Positions 24,549 to 35,852 of a stretch of DNA of 64,000 nt are shown piece after piece (within the stretch, counting starts at the first letter, position 1; the number at the start of each line of letters is the position of its first letter). Location: NCBI GenBank assembly GCA_030052745.1, contig JANBVO010000003.1, positions 2,046,001-2,110,000 of the forward strand. Reading direction: 5' to 3'. This DNA is from Pleurostoma richardsiae. Taxonomy: Eukaryota; Ascomycota; Sordariomycetes; Calosphaeriales; Pleurostomataceae. The notes beneath the pieces were generated by a model. The model ran no database searches. It was not told where the DNA came from and was given only the letters and a program-made list of their open reading frames with translations. Position numbers and translations under genes: made by a program.

Positions 24549-27490
24549 TCAGTCAACAAGCCACACTGTGTTGCCGCTGAGGTCGACCAGTTCTAAGTCA
24601 TGCGAGCAGAACTTCGGAACGGCAGCCCATATGTACTCCTCCATGTCTGGTCCGACCGTTTCTCGTACCGCTTCGACGAAGTCTGGGCGAGAAGCCCAGG
24701 CCTCTGTCATCAAGCTCTTCATGAGGTCCCGTACGCGCCCGAGCTTACCCTTACTGTCCGGGCTTGCGGCGTCTTCAATGACGAGCTGCTCCTGAACGGT
24801 ATAGCCCGCCGCCTGGTCAGCGATGCCCCGGAGGACGTCCGCCACGAGTGCCTCGGAGGCGTTCATGGGCGAGATCATAATGGTGCGCTCGCCTCGGACC
24901 TGGACGGTTAACTGCGCATCTTCATCTGCCCCAGTCCCCGTGCCACGTTTCGTCTCGATCACTCGAACTAACCGACAGACCTTTGCGCCGCTGCCTGACG
25001 CCTCCGTATCCTCGATCAGGGCGTACTCTCCAGTGTCCATCGCGCGACAGAGCGGGCTTTTCACCCTTGCGTCATATGTGTCTTTCTCCTGTTCCGTCCA
25101 GGTGTTGAGTTTGTGACTACGATACCAGTCCATGGCCCTTAGCCACGTACCGGACTTCGTGCCACGCAGGTTGATCTGGTCTTCCACCACCTTAATAAGT
25201 CCTACCCAGGGATTCAGGGGAAGGCCGGGCAGCAGCGGCTTGGGCCTCACCAAGCAACCAGGAAGCTTGACCTTGAGGCCTGCGGGTGTGGGGATTCCGA
25301 CCACCTGATCGTCTTCCAGTCTGCGAGCCTCGCCCCCTCCCCAGGAGAACCGTAACGTCTTCTCATCTATAGTAAGCACCGACTCTTCCCTCGATGTGCT
25401 GAGAAAACTCCTCGGCGCCCATCTCCACCCTGGTAGGCTGAGCGGATCGTCGTTGTAGAACAGTATGCGCGCCGGCACGCCGTCATTAGCTCTCGCTATC
25501 AGCTCCCAGACCCGCACCATCCGCTCCTCAGCACCCTCAACTGAGGTGATATACAAAAGATCGAGGGACATGAGCGTCGCGATGCACAGTGGCTCGTCAG
25601 AGGCTACGGAAACGGTGCGGAAGTGCAGAGAGCGCTGCAAGCTGGTCAGACTTGGGGCGGTCCAGGTGAAGTCCGTGCCGAACTGCTTTCTGTTGCCAAA
25701 GCCGTGCAGGTTACTGAGCTTTGGAGAAGTTTTAGTACTTTTTTCAGAAGCACACAGAGCCAGGAGGGATATCTGCGAACCTCGTTACAGACGTCGTGCC
25801 AGATGCGCATGTAGCGCGCGTCGCGGACACCCTCTTGAAATAGTTGTGTGAGGAGCTGGAAGCTGTTGAGTGCGCGGTCGGAGAACATGAAGTAAACACT
25901 CTTTGCCAGGGCGCCCTCTATGTTTCTGCGTCAGCCTGCCTCGTACGCGGCAACTCTAGACTCACCTTGAAGGGTCCACAGTCTCCTCATCCACGCCGAG
26001 CAGCCAATGGCCCTCAGGAGAAGCTCGGCCGGATGCTTTCCCTTCGACGCGAAGCTGGAGATGGATTTGTCCAGCACAAGTATATGTGTCGCCTTGCGGT
26101 AAACGTCGGCTATCCTCGAGAGAGCAATTCTCTTTGTAGAGACTTCGACCGGACAACAGAGGGGGTCGATCCATATCCTGTACGCCTCCCCCCCTGTCAG
26201 AGGAGTGGTAGCATACTCAACGCTATGCTGGAGATCCATCACTAGTCGAGCAATTCTCGCTACCTGGCAGCGTGGTAAAGAGTTCGCGATCGGGTTCCCG
26301 AGTCCATCAGCCCATACCTGATAAGGTTGTCAGCATAAGCGGTCTCCGAACGTCTCGGGAACACCTACATGGGATATGGCCACATATGGTATGCCAGGCC
26401 GATAGTCTTCGACAGACATAGACAGACTCTCTAGGCGTCCGTCTCCCAGGTTGATTCGAATCACCGGAAATGAATCTGATTCCAGCAGGATGTTCGTAAC
26501 AGAGACAAGATCAATTCTGATGTGCTCACACGGACAAACTTCCTCGTCATGTGCAGAGCGGTAGGTGGCTGGATCGAGTTGAAAAGTGGCACAGCGATCT
26601 TGTGAGCAACGACTGTGATCCCGATATGGTGTCAGCCTTTTCAGGTGGCTGAGAAAATGTATCGTATTTAGGGCGTGGTACAGTGCCCGGATCTTCTCGA
26701 TCTCGCTTATGCACCAGCCATTCTCAAGCATCGCCGTCTCGAGCGCGCTTCCAGCCCGGAGATAGCCACGGGCCCACGAGTGACCCATAGCCGGCATCTG
26801 AATCTTAGTTGGCCCTATTGTAAATGTGGTGTGCATGGCAGAGGCGAATAGTTCACCTAGGCCCGCTATAGAGTATCGGACGCCCTCATCGAACGGGAGC
26901 TGCAGCGAGTTCAAGAACCCGGAAGTGAAGTCCAGACATTTCCGAAGATAAAACACTCGCTGCTGCAGGTCCGGTGCGGCCTTGAACCTGGTAACCATGA
27001 GAGGCACGACGGCGAGCGCCTTGTCACTCTTGAGATATAGGATACCGTTCTCATCTGCAATGCTCTGATCATGTAATGCCGCGATTTCGGCCGAAGCCTT
27101 GGTGTGGTTCACGAGACGCTCTTCGGCCGGTAGCTCGTTCAAGCCGAGAAACTCAGCCAGCAGGCCGAAGAAGAGCCATATTTGACAGAAGCTCTGCACC
27201 TCGTCTCTCGAGGTGGGATACAGCAGCTCGGTGTAGGGCTTTTCCGTTACCGAGGGAGCACCGATGGCGTCTCGGAGGTGAGTCGGTACGAGTCCTACTC
27301 GGCTCATGCGTTCGGCGTAGCTGAGGAACGAGCCGCCGTCCCAGTTCGCCTTGCAGACATATCGAGCACGCTCTGTCAGCAGAGCGGGGTCCGCAGGGGT
27401 GCAGAGGAGATCCATAGGGAAGAGTCTGAGGAGCTGCGTTACTCGTGACAAGAGAAGGTGACAGACTCTTTCCGCTGTGGGCGCTGGCAT
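24549..27490 (-). CDS. HET-domain (heterokaryon incompatibility) protein
   Basis: Four minus-strand exons (26369-27490, 25966-26317, 25781-25917, 24549-25685) give about 915 residues. Conserved HET text appears only after splicing: YVAISHVWADGLGNP across intron 1, RIWIDPLCCPV, IADVYRKATHILVLD, WMRRLWTLQEGALAK across intron 2 and the RTVSVASDEPLCIA region after intron 3. HET proteins control vegetative incompatibility: interaction of unlike alleles triggers cell death after hyphal fusion. The ~370-residue N-terminal part before the HET core and the ~300-residue C-terminal part are typical of the long fungal subfamily with no NACHT or WD repeats. Introns 1 and 2 are firm. Intron 3 (25686-25780, weak GTTCGC donor) is less certain. 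No internal stop is seen in the chosen frame. Confidence 0.82.
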
Positions 27491-28154
27491 TGATTGCCCC
27501 AGCCAGATGTTGAAATACCGCGCAGGAGAAAGCGGGGCTTGGCAACCTCGATACTAGCTGGCAATGTTGCACGAGGAACGGGCGGTTTGAATCTTGACTG
27601 AAGAACCTATAACACTAAAAATATTCCTTCTATTGACAGTCCAAACAGGGTCATACGTTCTCGAGATGATGATGCGCAGATTTTTTGCGCAGACTCCGGC
27701 ACTCGAAGCAAGTCCAGCGCGACGTCAAGTGACTCCCCGAGCGCGTCGCAGCTTTCATGTGCCGGTCTTCATTGCTACGTACGGCCCTACAAACCAGGAC
27801 AAGACCTCGGGGTCATCTAGTTAGGCTTCCCTCGAGTTAGGTCTCTCCGGCCGCGTCGGAAATCAAGTCATAATTATTGCTATAGACGTACCAACCCCAA
27901 GATTGCGAAATGATGCACCTGCTCCGAGTAGCTTAGTTTCACTGGAACCTTCGAGAAGACTTCCGCTGACGTCGTGACCTCCTCAAAGCCGTCTTAGGGG
28001 TTTGGGTCTGTATATCCACCGGCTCCAGGGACTCTTTGTCATTCCTGTCTTCCATCGCCCAGTCTATAGCGTCAATGAAAGTGCCTTGCTCATCATCTAG
28101 AGACAACTTCTCGAATTTGAGCGTAATGCGTGGTAAAGGATAAACATCTATGAC
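27491..28154. other. Spacer between the two HET genes
   Basis: About 660 bp, serving as upstream region of the left HET gene and 3' flank of the right one (both minus strand). No gene is recognised. Confidence 0.4.
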
Positions 28155-29849
28155 TCAATCGTCTGTTGGGCATGTTAACGTGCGGTAGAAAAGGGGATCG
28201 TGTACCGTTATGTTCTGATCCATCGGTCTCCATTCCAAGCCATCCATCTCAATTTTATCTGCACCAAGAATAATAGGCACAAGCCCGACAGAAATAGACG
28301 ACTCTGATGCTAGGCCAGCTGGGACGCGGTCAAGGCGTATCGCGAAGCCTCTCTCCTGCTTTGACAAGACGAAAGCGATGCAACAAAAGCAACCAGGTCT
28401 TACGTTGGCTTCTCGTATCACCTCAGCACTATGTATCCAGTGGACCATCCGGCCGTAAGGGAAGCGAAATTGTCCTCCTGGGAACTCGTCGACATTTGAG
28501 GAACGGGAGCAGTGACGGAAGATTATGTCGCCAGGTTGCAATTCGATTAGAGGAGGGCGTCCGACGCGAATTGATGTCTTCCAGTTCCTAATGTTTGGAG
28601 CGATTGGCGATGTCCAACGCATCATCTCCCATGAGCGGCCAAACCGATTCGGTCCCCATTGAATAAGAGGAAGAGCCACTGAACATGCCTTGCCTTCTTC
28701 GCTTTCGCATAACAAAAGAGCCAGTCTGCATCCGACAGATTGGGTCATTCTCGGGATATCAATGTAACGGATGCACGCAGAGCGACTTGGGTGTACCGGT
28801 AATTCTAGGCGTATTTGTCCCACTCCGACAGCACTCGGGAGCGCAGCATCTTGATGGAAGAAATGATCCGCGGCTACAATGGACGGCACAAAATGATGCG
28901 AGTCCTTAATCTCGCGGTGAGCTCGCTAGTAACCCCATTATTTCTGGTCTTTCGGCGGGAGGTTTCCATGCTAAGTCGACTGAACGCTTGACAGCTTCGT
29001 CCCAGGTCGTTATCCATGAAGGACAATCGATGATTGTGCCCCAGGCGTATAGGGTAGTATCTTCCGGATAAGCCGCCATGATGACCTCCTGGAGTCGCCG
29101 AAACGCGTTACTGCCCTCACCGTATAACAAGGGCAGGTGTATGCCAAATATACCAAGCAGACAGTAGGCAGTATCTTCCATGCGGGAGGTTTTGCGTCGA
29201 GATGCCCAGGACATGCGCTGAGAGACACTCGCTCTGTCGAGATCTTGTCCTGTGAGATATTTCCGCTGGATACGGGTGATTGATGAGATTACGTCAACAA
29301 GCTCTGCTTTCGTGCCAATAAGGGACCAGTCATGCGAATAGAAAATGACTTCCGTTGGAGCCAGAAGTTCTTGCAAGGTCCCACCACGAGTGAACCAACG
29401 GCTTTGGCCGAGGTTGGACTCGAAGGACCGAGTCTTTTGTCGAGCCGCGGTGATGGAAGTGTCCGCTAGATAGACATAGCAGACAGCAGCTTTCTGGTAC
29501 CAGCGGAACATGGAGTTGATCGCTTCTGAGAGCTCTGCGCTGCTTGCTTTGTCGATACAACAACTGGTAGGCACACGATTTTAGTCCGAGAGTCTAACGG
29601 CTAGTCTGGGTGTTATCCATACGTGTCAACCCAAAACCAGTCAAAACCGTCTAAAACAGCCTGCTGGCGGCCATATGAGATCTTTTTGGACCCTCGTTTC
29701 TTCTCAACTTCTGATGGGGGCAGAGCCATCCAATGCTGATATAGAACCTCGTCATTGCCCCAGATGTGGGATAATATTGCATAGGGAGGCACCTCATCCT
29801 CCGAGATGAACTCTGCCATCAGGCCTGTCCTGGTGTTGAGGAGCCTCAT
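28155..29849 (-). pseudogene. Second HET-domain gene, with an apparent frameshift
   Basis: Exon 1 (29623-29849) starts MRLLNTRTG and carries PPYAILSHIWG, the HET signature. After a 59-nt intron (phase 2) exon 2 (from 29563 down) reads DTCCIDKASSAELSEAINSM, YLADTS, SRWFTRGGTLQELLAP and GIFGIHLPLLYGEG, all typical of the short HET class seen at the N-terminus of NLR-type allorecognition genes. At the conserved LLASSP motif the frame ends at 28906, yet clear family-like coding continues one frame over from about 28913 to 28155, with no usable intron between. So there is one apparent single-base shift: an inactivated or truncated allele, or a sequence error. If truncated, the HET domain itself stays whole. 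An in-frame upstream ATG at 29888 is an alternative start. Confidence 0.7.
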
Positions 29850-31214
29850 TCGAAAGATCCAGGGACTTTCCCAGCGCTTGAGAACCAAAATTATGCGAGG
29901 ATAGCTTGTTTTCTTGAGCGGCCTTTGGGTATGAGGTTTCTAGAGCCGTGTAAAGACCTCAAGACTTCCTTAAGCCGACTCTACAGTACGTCTACGGCTG
30001 AACGGGCACTTGCAAGGCTACGTATGGATTGAAAGCCTATGCACACCTCGCTGCCGTTTCGTGCACAGAAAAACCCCTTAACATTAGGTAGTTGAGTGCA
30101 AGGATCGCAATTCGACCAGCATCGAGATTGTCAAACTCTTAGCGAGCTGAGACGTTCACCTGATGCTTCCCTTCCAATATTAACAGAATTCCTTAGCTGC
30201 CCTGGCTGTGGAGGGTCTACACCAGCCAGCTGAGAGGTGACGGTGGCACCTCGTTTCCTCCTTATCGGTACAGCAACCATGGCGACTCTGGGAGACAGCG
30301 ATTTTGACCGGCCAATGAGGGACTCTGAGATTATAATCCGAAGGGATCAGCAACTGACGTGTCCCGACTGTGACAAGTCGCTGAATCCAAGCGGTGTAAA
30401 AGAACTAGTCGAGCCCCTAACACAATAATTGGGCTCTGAGATGTTTGGCTGCGCTCTCCCTAAGATGCACTAGCCGCGTCACCTATGGGAAAAGCCGGCG
30501 CTACTGCTCCTTGGGGACCAGATCTACCGAGATCTCGACCGGTGGAAGCAGGGCTTCAGCCACGAGCATTGCGCACTCCATGCCTCCAAGTCTGCGTCAA
30601 ATCCAGGGATCGAATCGATGAACAACAGCTCAGGCAACCTGGGTAGCACTTTGGTGTACGGGATTGACCATGGTCTTTCGTAAGCCTCTCCGCCACTTCC
30701 CAGAGCCAGGGTTTGGTCAAGGTTGGGCGCAACGCTGTCAGAGTGCTCCCCCCACACTCCGTACGAGATCCTAGCCCTTCAGTTCCACCATCAACAACAG
30801 GCGCCGTGCGTCCCTAGCATCGCTGACTATGTTTCACTTTCAATTGGATGACTTGGCTCCATTACGCGTCAATAATGGGGCTAGCTGTTGAGCTTAGTAT
30901 CTTGCTATCGTCCTCGGCCTGGGCAAATCCAGCCATGTGAATGCGGTTTGTGTTCTTTAGCTTTGTGGAGAACCCGGATGCAGACTTGCAAGCAAGGAGA
31001 GGCCCTCAAACTGGGTTGTCCGCGCGGTTGATTACAATACAGGGCGCGGGCACCGTGAACCATGAAGGGACTTGGGAGGAGAGTACGCGGCGATATGGGC
31101 GCAGGCTGCTCGATAAATAGCGGCTTCACCTTCACCTTTTTGCTGTAACTATCAGTATTATCACCGTGGCGCTTTAAAGGACGACCTATAGACTCCAATC
31201 TCTTCTTGACGACA
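29850..31214. other. Intergenic, no gene recognised
   Basis: Only short frames (up to about 150 codons on the minus strand, overlapping the start of the next gene). Nothing matches a family I know. Confidence 0.4.
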
Positions 31215-32646
31215 ATGTACCTCTCTACGGCTGTACTAGTCTCGCTTGCCCTTGCAGTGGTCGCCCACCCAGGCCACCACCACGAGGAAGAGAGCAAGAA
31301 GCTCGTACTCGCACGCCGGGAGCACCAAACAGCTGCACGCCGTGGCCTCGAGGCTTGCCAGAACAAGAGGTCCTATCAAGAGCTGCAGCGTCGGGCCCTC
31401 CAGCGCCGCGCTGCCGCTGTGGACTATCACCGAAAGGCTAAGAGAACCGACGCTGCTGGCGTCGGACACAACCTGACTGATTCTCGCACCGATATTACCG
31501 CGGACTCTGACGAGTCTACCGTCTTTGGATCATCCCACAGTTGCATCCTCAATCCTGAGGGCGAGACGGGTCCGTACTATGTCAAGGGTGAGCTGATCCG
31601 CCAAGACCTCCGAGAAGACCAGCCCGGCGTTCCGATCGTTATAGACGGCCAGTTCATCGACGTTCAGACCTGCGAGCCCATCCAGGGACTGTTCTGGGAT
31701 CTCTGGAATTGCAACTCGACAGGTGTATACTCGGGCTTGGTGGCGACAGGCAACGGCAACACGGACGACACTTCCAACTTGGATGCAACTTTCCTCCGTG
31801 GAATCCAGGAGACGGACAGCGACGGTGTCGTCCAATTTCTCTCCGTCTTCCCGGGTCACTATGACGGCCGGACAACGCATCATCACATGGTAACACTGGT
31901 CTTCCGCAGCCAACACTGCTGCATATGTCTCTAATACTTCTCTAGGTCGCTTGGCTGAACGCTACTATTCTGCCTAATAACACGCTCACCTCCGGCTACG
32001 CCGCCCACATCGGCCAGCTCTTCTGGGACCAGGACCTCATCAACACGGTCGAGTCGAGCTACCCTTACAACACCAACACCATCTCCATCACGGAGAACGC
32101 TGACGACCGCGTTGTGTCGGCAGAGGTGGAGGACACGGACTCGGACCCCTTTTTTGACTACGTCTACCTTGGCGACAGCCTTGATGACGGCCTCTTTGGC
32201 TGGGTAACCATTGGCATCAACAGCTCCGCCACCTACTCGCCTAACTACAGCTTCGAATACGGCGTGGATGGCGGGATTGCCCTTTCCGAGACTGTGGGTA
32301 GCGACAGCGTCAACGGTGGCGGAACGGGCGGTGGTTCCGGTCTGAACGGCACTATGGGTGGCCCGAACGGCACCTCTGGTACTCTGAACGGCACGGCTAT
32401 TCCTAGCTCTGGAGTGTTGAATGGCACTGCTACTGCGGGTACTTCGAGTGCGACGGTGTCTACCGTCGTCTCTTCCGGCGACAGCATCGCGTAAGTTCTG
32501 CTCATCCACCAGGTCGGCCTCTATATACTCACTCTATCTCTTCTCGTAGTTCAAGGATCACTGGTCTGTCCCTGTTCACAACATCCGTCTCCATCCTGCT
32601 TGCGGTTTCTGGGTTCGCCATGTACGGAGCTTGGCTAGCGAACTAG
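31215..32646 (+). CDS. Extracellular intradiol-dioxygenase-like protein, probable GPI anchor
   Basis: Exons 31215-31889, 31946-32490 and 32550-32646 (introns of 56 and 59 nt) give 438 residues. The protein starts with a signal peptide (MYLSTAVLVSLALAVVAHPG). A basic, Arg/Gln-rich propeptide-like stretch follows. The intradiol ring-cleavage dioxygenase core carries the expected iron-ligand context: GETGPYYVKGELIRQD for the first Tyr and PGHYDGRTTHHHM for Tyr/His. A Gly/Asn/Thr-rich linker with repeated NGT sequons comes next, then a hydrophobic C-terminus (LFTTSVSILLAVSGFAMYG). Enzymes of this family open catechol-type rings with non-haem Fe(III), and the secreted fungal branch may act on plant or lignin phenolics at the cell surface. 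Length, signal and tail suggest a wall- or membrane-attached form. Confidence 0.88.
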
Positions 32647-34781
32647 TATATGAGAATCCGCTTAGGGGCTAGTCTCACATTCCTGTTTCTCAGACATGAT
32701 ATACTCAATTTTGACTTTTCCGCTCTATTTGTATTAGACAGCACTGGAATCGGCTTCAAAGTACAAATCTGAAGAAACGTCTCGTCTCGCTCCCATGAGC
32801 ATTGGCGCTGTTATCAACCATATAGTATCTCCGACAGGGTCGACTTGGCGTCTCGAACCAGTACGCGGAGGATTGGTATGCTCGCCGCCACGATTGTCAC
32901 GCAGGACTCCACGTTGCCCCATATGAAAGAAAAGGTTGATACCCTCGTCTAGTTAGGGTACATTACCGTTGGCGCATGCCAACGTAATCAGTCGCCGATG
33001 AACGTCGCTGTGTGGTAAGTCTAACCCACCAAGACCCTAATTAAAACCCAAATATCCAAGACCGATCGTCACCGTTCCCTATAACACGAGCCAGACTCTC
33101 TTCAGGGCAGAGAAAGAGAAATGCTTTCTTCCTAAATGAGATAGCCATGCTGCTCGTACGAGATAGTCGCACATCCGCAGATGTTGCTCGTTTCCTCGAT
33201 CACTGCCACTGGTTTCCTGCCGAACTCCTCTCTTGGGCTTTGACCGTGTCCTTGACCGTGTGCACTCTTCGACGCTCGAAATCACGGTGCTGATTCACTG
33301 CAGCGCCACCCTCACGATCGAGGGGTCGCAGAACAGCCCTTTCATAAGCTCTTGGCTTGCCCTCGGGATGGTACATAACACCGACAACATCCGTCGTATG
33401 TCGCGTGGCGACCGCTCGAATGGGGCCTGCATCGTTTGGAGCCCGTTGCGCGACTCGTGCACGATCATTGGGATGAATTGGGCGGTCGACTCGCTGAGCG
33501 GTGGCGACACATTCTTCCCAGGACTGGAAGTCTTGTCGAGTGTTTTGCCTCGTGCCTTCCTCGTTGCGGTATTCCTTCGGAAACCTTGATGCAGTCTGCT
33601 GCCCCTGAGGCGGAGCTGCGCGAACTGCCGCGGCCGCCACCTCGAACGGGACGTCTCCCCTTGGAGTGCCGAACTGCTGAAATGATCATATCTGTTAGTA
33701 GTGTAGTCAGTAGTAGCACGATACATGTGGCCCCATCAATTGCTCGTAAGGCTTCACATTGAAGATGATCGCTCCGAGTTTCACCGTGGTGAGTTGGGCA
33801 GGCGTAGCACACAGTGCAGCTTCTGTATCGACGTACCAAATCACTTGCAGCACGAGCGGTGTTGACTCTATACAGCTTGTTGGTAGACATAGCAGCAAAA
33901 ACGTGGTTGGAACACGGTTGGACCAAGTCTTCGGAGGCATGGTCAGCAAAAGCGCATAGCGAGCAGTTATCCCACCATCAGCAGGTTGGCGTAAGTCGCC
34001 GTACCAGCTACTTGAAACGAAGGCAATGTCCAAGGGAGAGTCTATGCCTTCAGGGACGAATTAGCGAAGTGGACTACGACGGGCATAGAGAAAGGAAGGA
34101 GTGTTCCTGGGAATAAGGCCAGGAAGAATGTGTGGCGGGAACGTCGCTGCTCAGGTAGTTGTCATTCAACGAAACTGCAAGTCTTCTTCTACATCTACTT
34201 GGGGCGGGTTAGCCAAGTCTACTATCTCGATTTATCTAAACTGGACGCGAGGCCGCCAGGTGACGGCCCTGCATGCACTCGAAGCGATAGGGTGCGGGTG
34301 TCTCTACGCGAAGATGTAGTTTCAGTTACACATACCTTCTACGGTACGCCCCCCTCCCCCTCAACCGCCCACTGTCTCTATTGAACAGTCTTTGCGCAAG
34401 CCGAGTCCATCTGAACTGCATTGTTTGCAAGTGGTAGCTGTTGGTACGAATGCTGTTGACCGCGGCGGCTACAGTATCGGGTTAGTCTGAAGAAATGCTG
34501 CGAAGCCTATGAGACCCAAGGGAAACTCAACAAAATAGCTTCTTTGACGCGCAAGCGCCCGATATGTTTGATCGCTTGTCACAGCATCACGTTGGCGCCG
34601 AGCTTATACTCGGGTGTTAAGCGGCTGTGTGGGGCAGTGCTGAAGTGGAGGGTCGGCGCCCAGTTCTTCATTATAGGTGGCCTTAACATCTTTGAACTGA
34701 TCAATTTCAAACAACGACCCTGCTGCACAAATTTACCTGCTGCTTCGTAGTCAAGAAGGACCAACGTCGCGGTGTATTGGA
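32647..34781. other. Gene-poor stretch with scattered coding-like frames
   Basis: Apart from the RNase-like frame listed separately, I see short open frames on both strands that I cannot join into a gene with confidence. One minus-strand frame (33707-34033) has protein-like text (KLGAIIFNVKPYEQLMGPH) and may be part of the same locus. Confidence 0.35.
33200..33640 (-). CDS. Possible RNase N1/T1-type ribonuclease domain, fragmentary
   Basis: A 146-codon frame whose text parallels guanyl-specific ribonucleases: AVRAA, then FPKEYRNEEG (compare YPHxYNNYEG), and further on PIRAVATRH...VVGVMYHPEG (compare ADRVVF...AGVITHTGA), which would keep the catalytic Arg and His. I have no signal peptide exon for it and cannot tell whether the gene is whole or a relic. 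In fungi such domains are used in secreted RNases and RNase-like effectors. The assignment rests on short motif resemblance only. Confidence 0.3.
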   Translation of the reverse strand: MAAAAVRAAPPQGQQTASRFPKEYRNEEGTRQNTRQDFQSWEECVATAQRVDRPIHPNDRARVAQRAPNDAGPIRAVATRHTTDVVGVMYHPEGKPRAYERAVLRPLDREGGAAVNQHRDFERRRVHTVKDTVKAQERSSAGNQWQ

Positions 34782-35852
34782 ATGGAGGCTGTCAGTGACC
34801 ACCTTCAAGATCTCAAAGCGTCGGAAATCCCGTGGATCGCGTTTCTGGACAGAACCGCGGAGCAGTCATCTCCCCGAGGGCTCGACGAAGGCTTTTGCGA
34901 GATCTTTCGGCGGCTTCTCCTGTCGGCGGATGTGTCTGCGACAGCTGAAGCAGCCCTTCAAGTGGATGAATTTTACCGCGACACCTATCTGCCTTCCGAT
35001 CCGTTGATGAGGTTTGAGGACGACAAGGGCATGGCTGAATTCCTCGCTACACTGTGGGAGTCTGTCTTCGACTGGTACGTCTGATACCGCATAATCATCA
35101 ACTGCAAGACGTCATCGTCCGATTTACCGCCAAAATTAGAGAGCTTCCGCCAAAACAAATGAAGATCTGGAACGTTCACAATCTCTGTTCTATCCTCCGG
35201 CTTGCTGATGTGTGCTTACGAGAAACATACAGGAGGACTGCGTCGTATACGCAAGGGAGCCCATATTCGCCTCAGTAATGGATGACAACTGGAATGGTAG
35301 CTTCCGTAAGACGCACGAAAGCCCTTTCATTCTGCGATTTCGAGCTAAAATGTTCTTACAGCAAGCCACAACGTTGAAACCTTGTTCATCGACGAGAAAT
35401 ATACGGCGTGGGTTAATCTGTCCGCCTTCATTGCTCGCTGTATTCAAGCCGGCCTCAATGATCAATGTGAAGACGGAACAAAATATCCCACCTACGACAT
35501 CACCAAAGGGCTCGAGCAGGAACATGAGACTGGCGTCAGAGCAGAATGTTTCACCTCAGTGGCTGTACATTACCTGCTGTATGCAGGCGCTAAACTGCAC
35601 GACGATTTCATCGGGATGCATCCTGACGGTTCCGAAACTCGGATGTGGGGGCTGGGGAAGTGGCATTTATGGGCGGGAAAGCTCGCAGAGATTGCCGACC
35701 AGCGAAGTGATTCGGAGATCGGTCGGGAAGCGCGGGACGCCCATCAACTTATGGTTTCCTTGGAGCCCGTGCTGCTACGGGGTTTCCCGAATACAACTTC
35801 TGAACATGAAAGACATCAAGCAGAAGACAGGGGCAAGTACATGAAATCATGA
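34782..35852 (+). pseudogene. DUF3632-family protein gene with an apparent frameshift
   Basis: The coding parts are 34782-35173, 35233-35296 and 35362-35852, with two good introns (59 and 65 nt, ending CATACAG and TTACAG). The text fits the fungal DUF3632 family of unknown function: an N-terminal helical region, the RLIPHNHQLQDVIV motif, SVMDDNWN, YTAWVNLSAFIARC and WHLWAGKLAEIA near the end; about 315 residues in all. At about 35075 the frame moves: TGG (Trp) and the following GTA (Val) share one G, as if one base were lost just before RLIPHNHQ. No intron explains this. It is either a recently broken gene or a sequence error, and I see no other stop. Confidence 0.65.
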
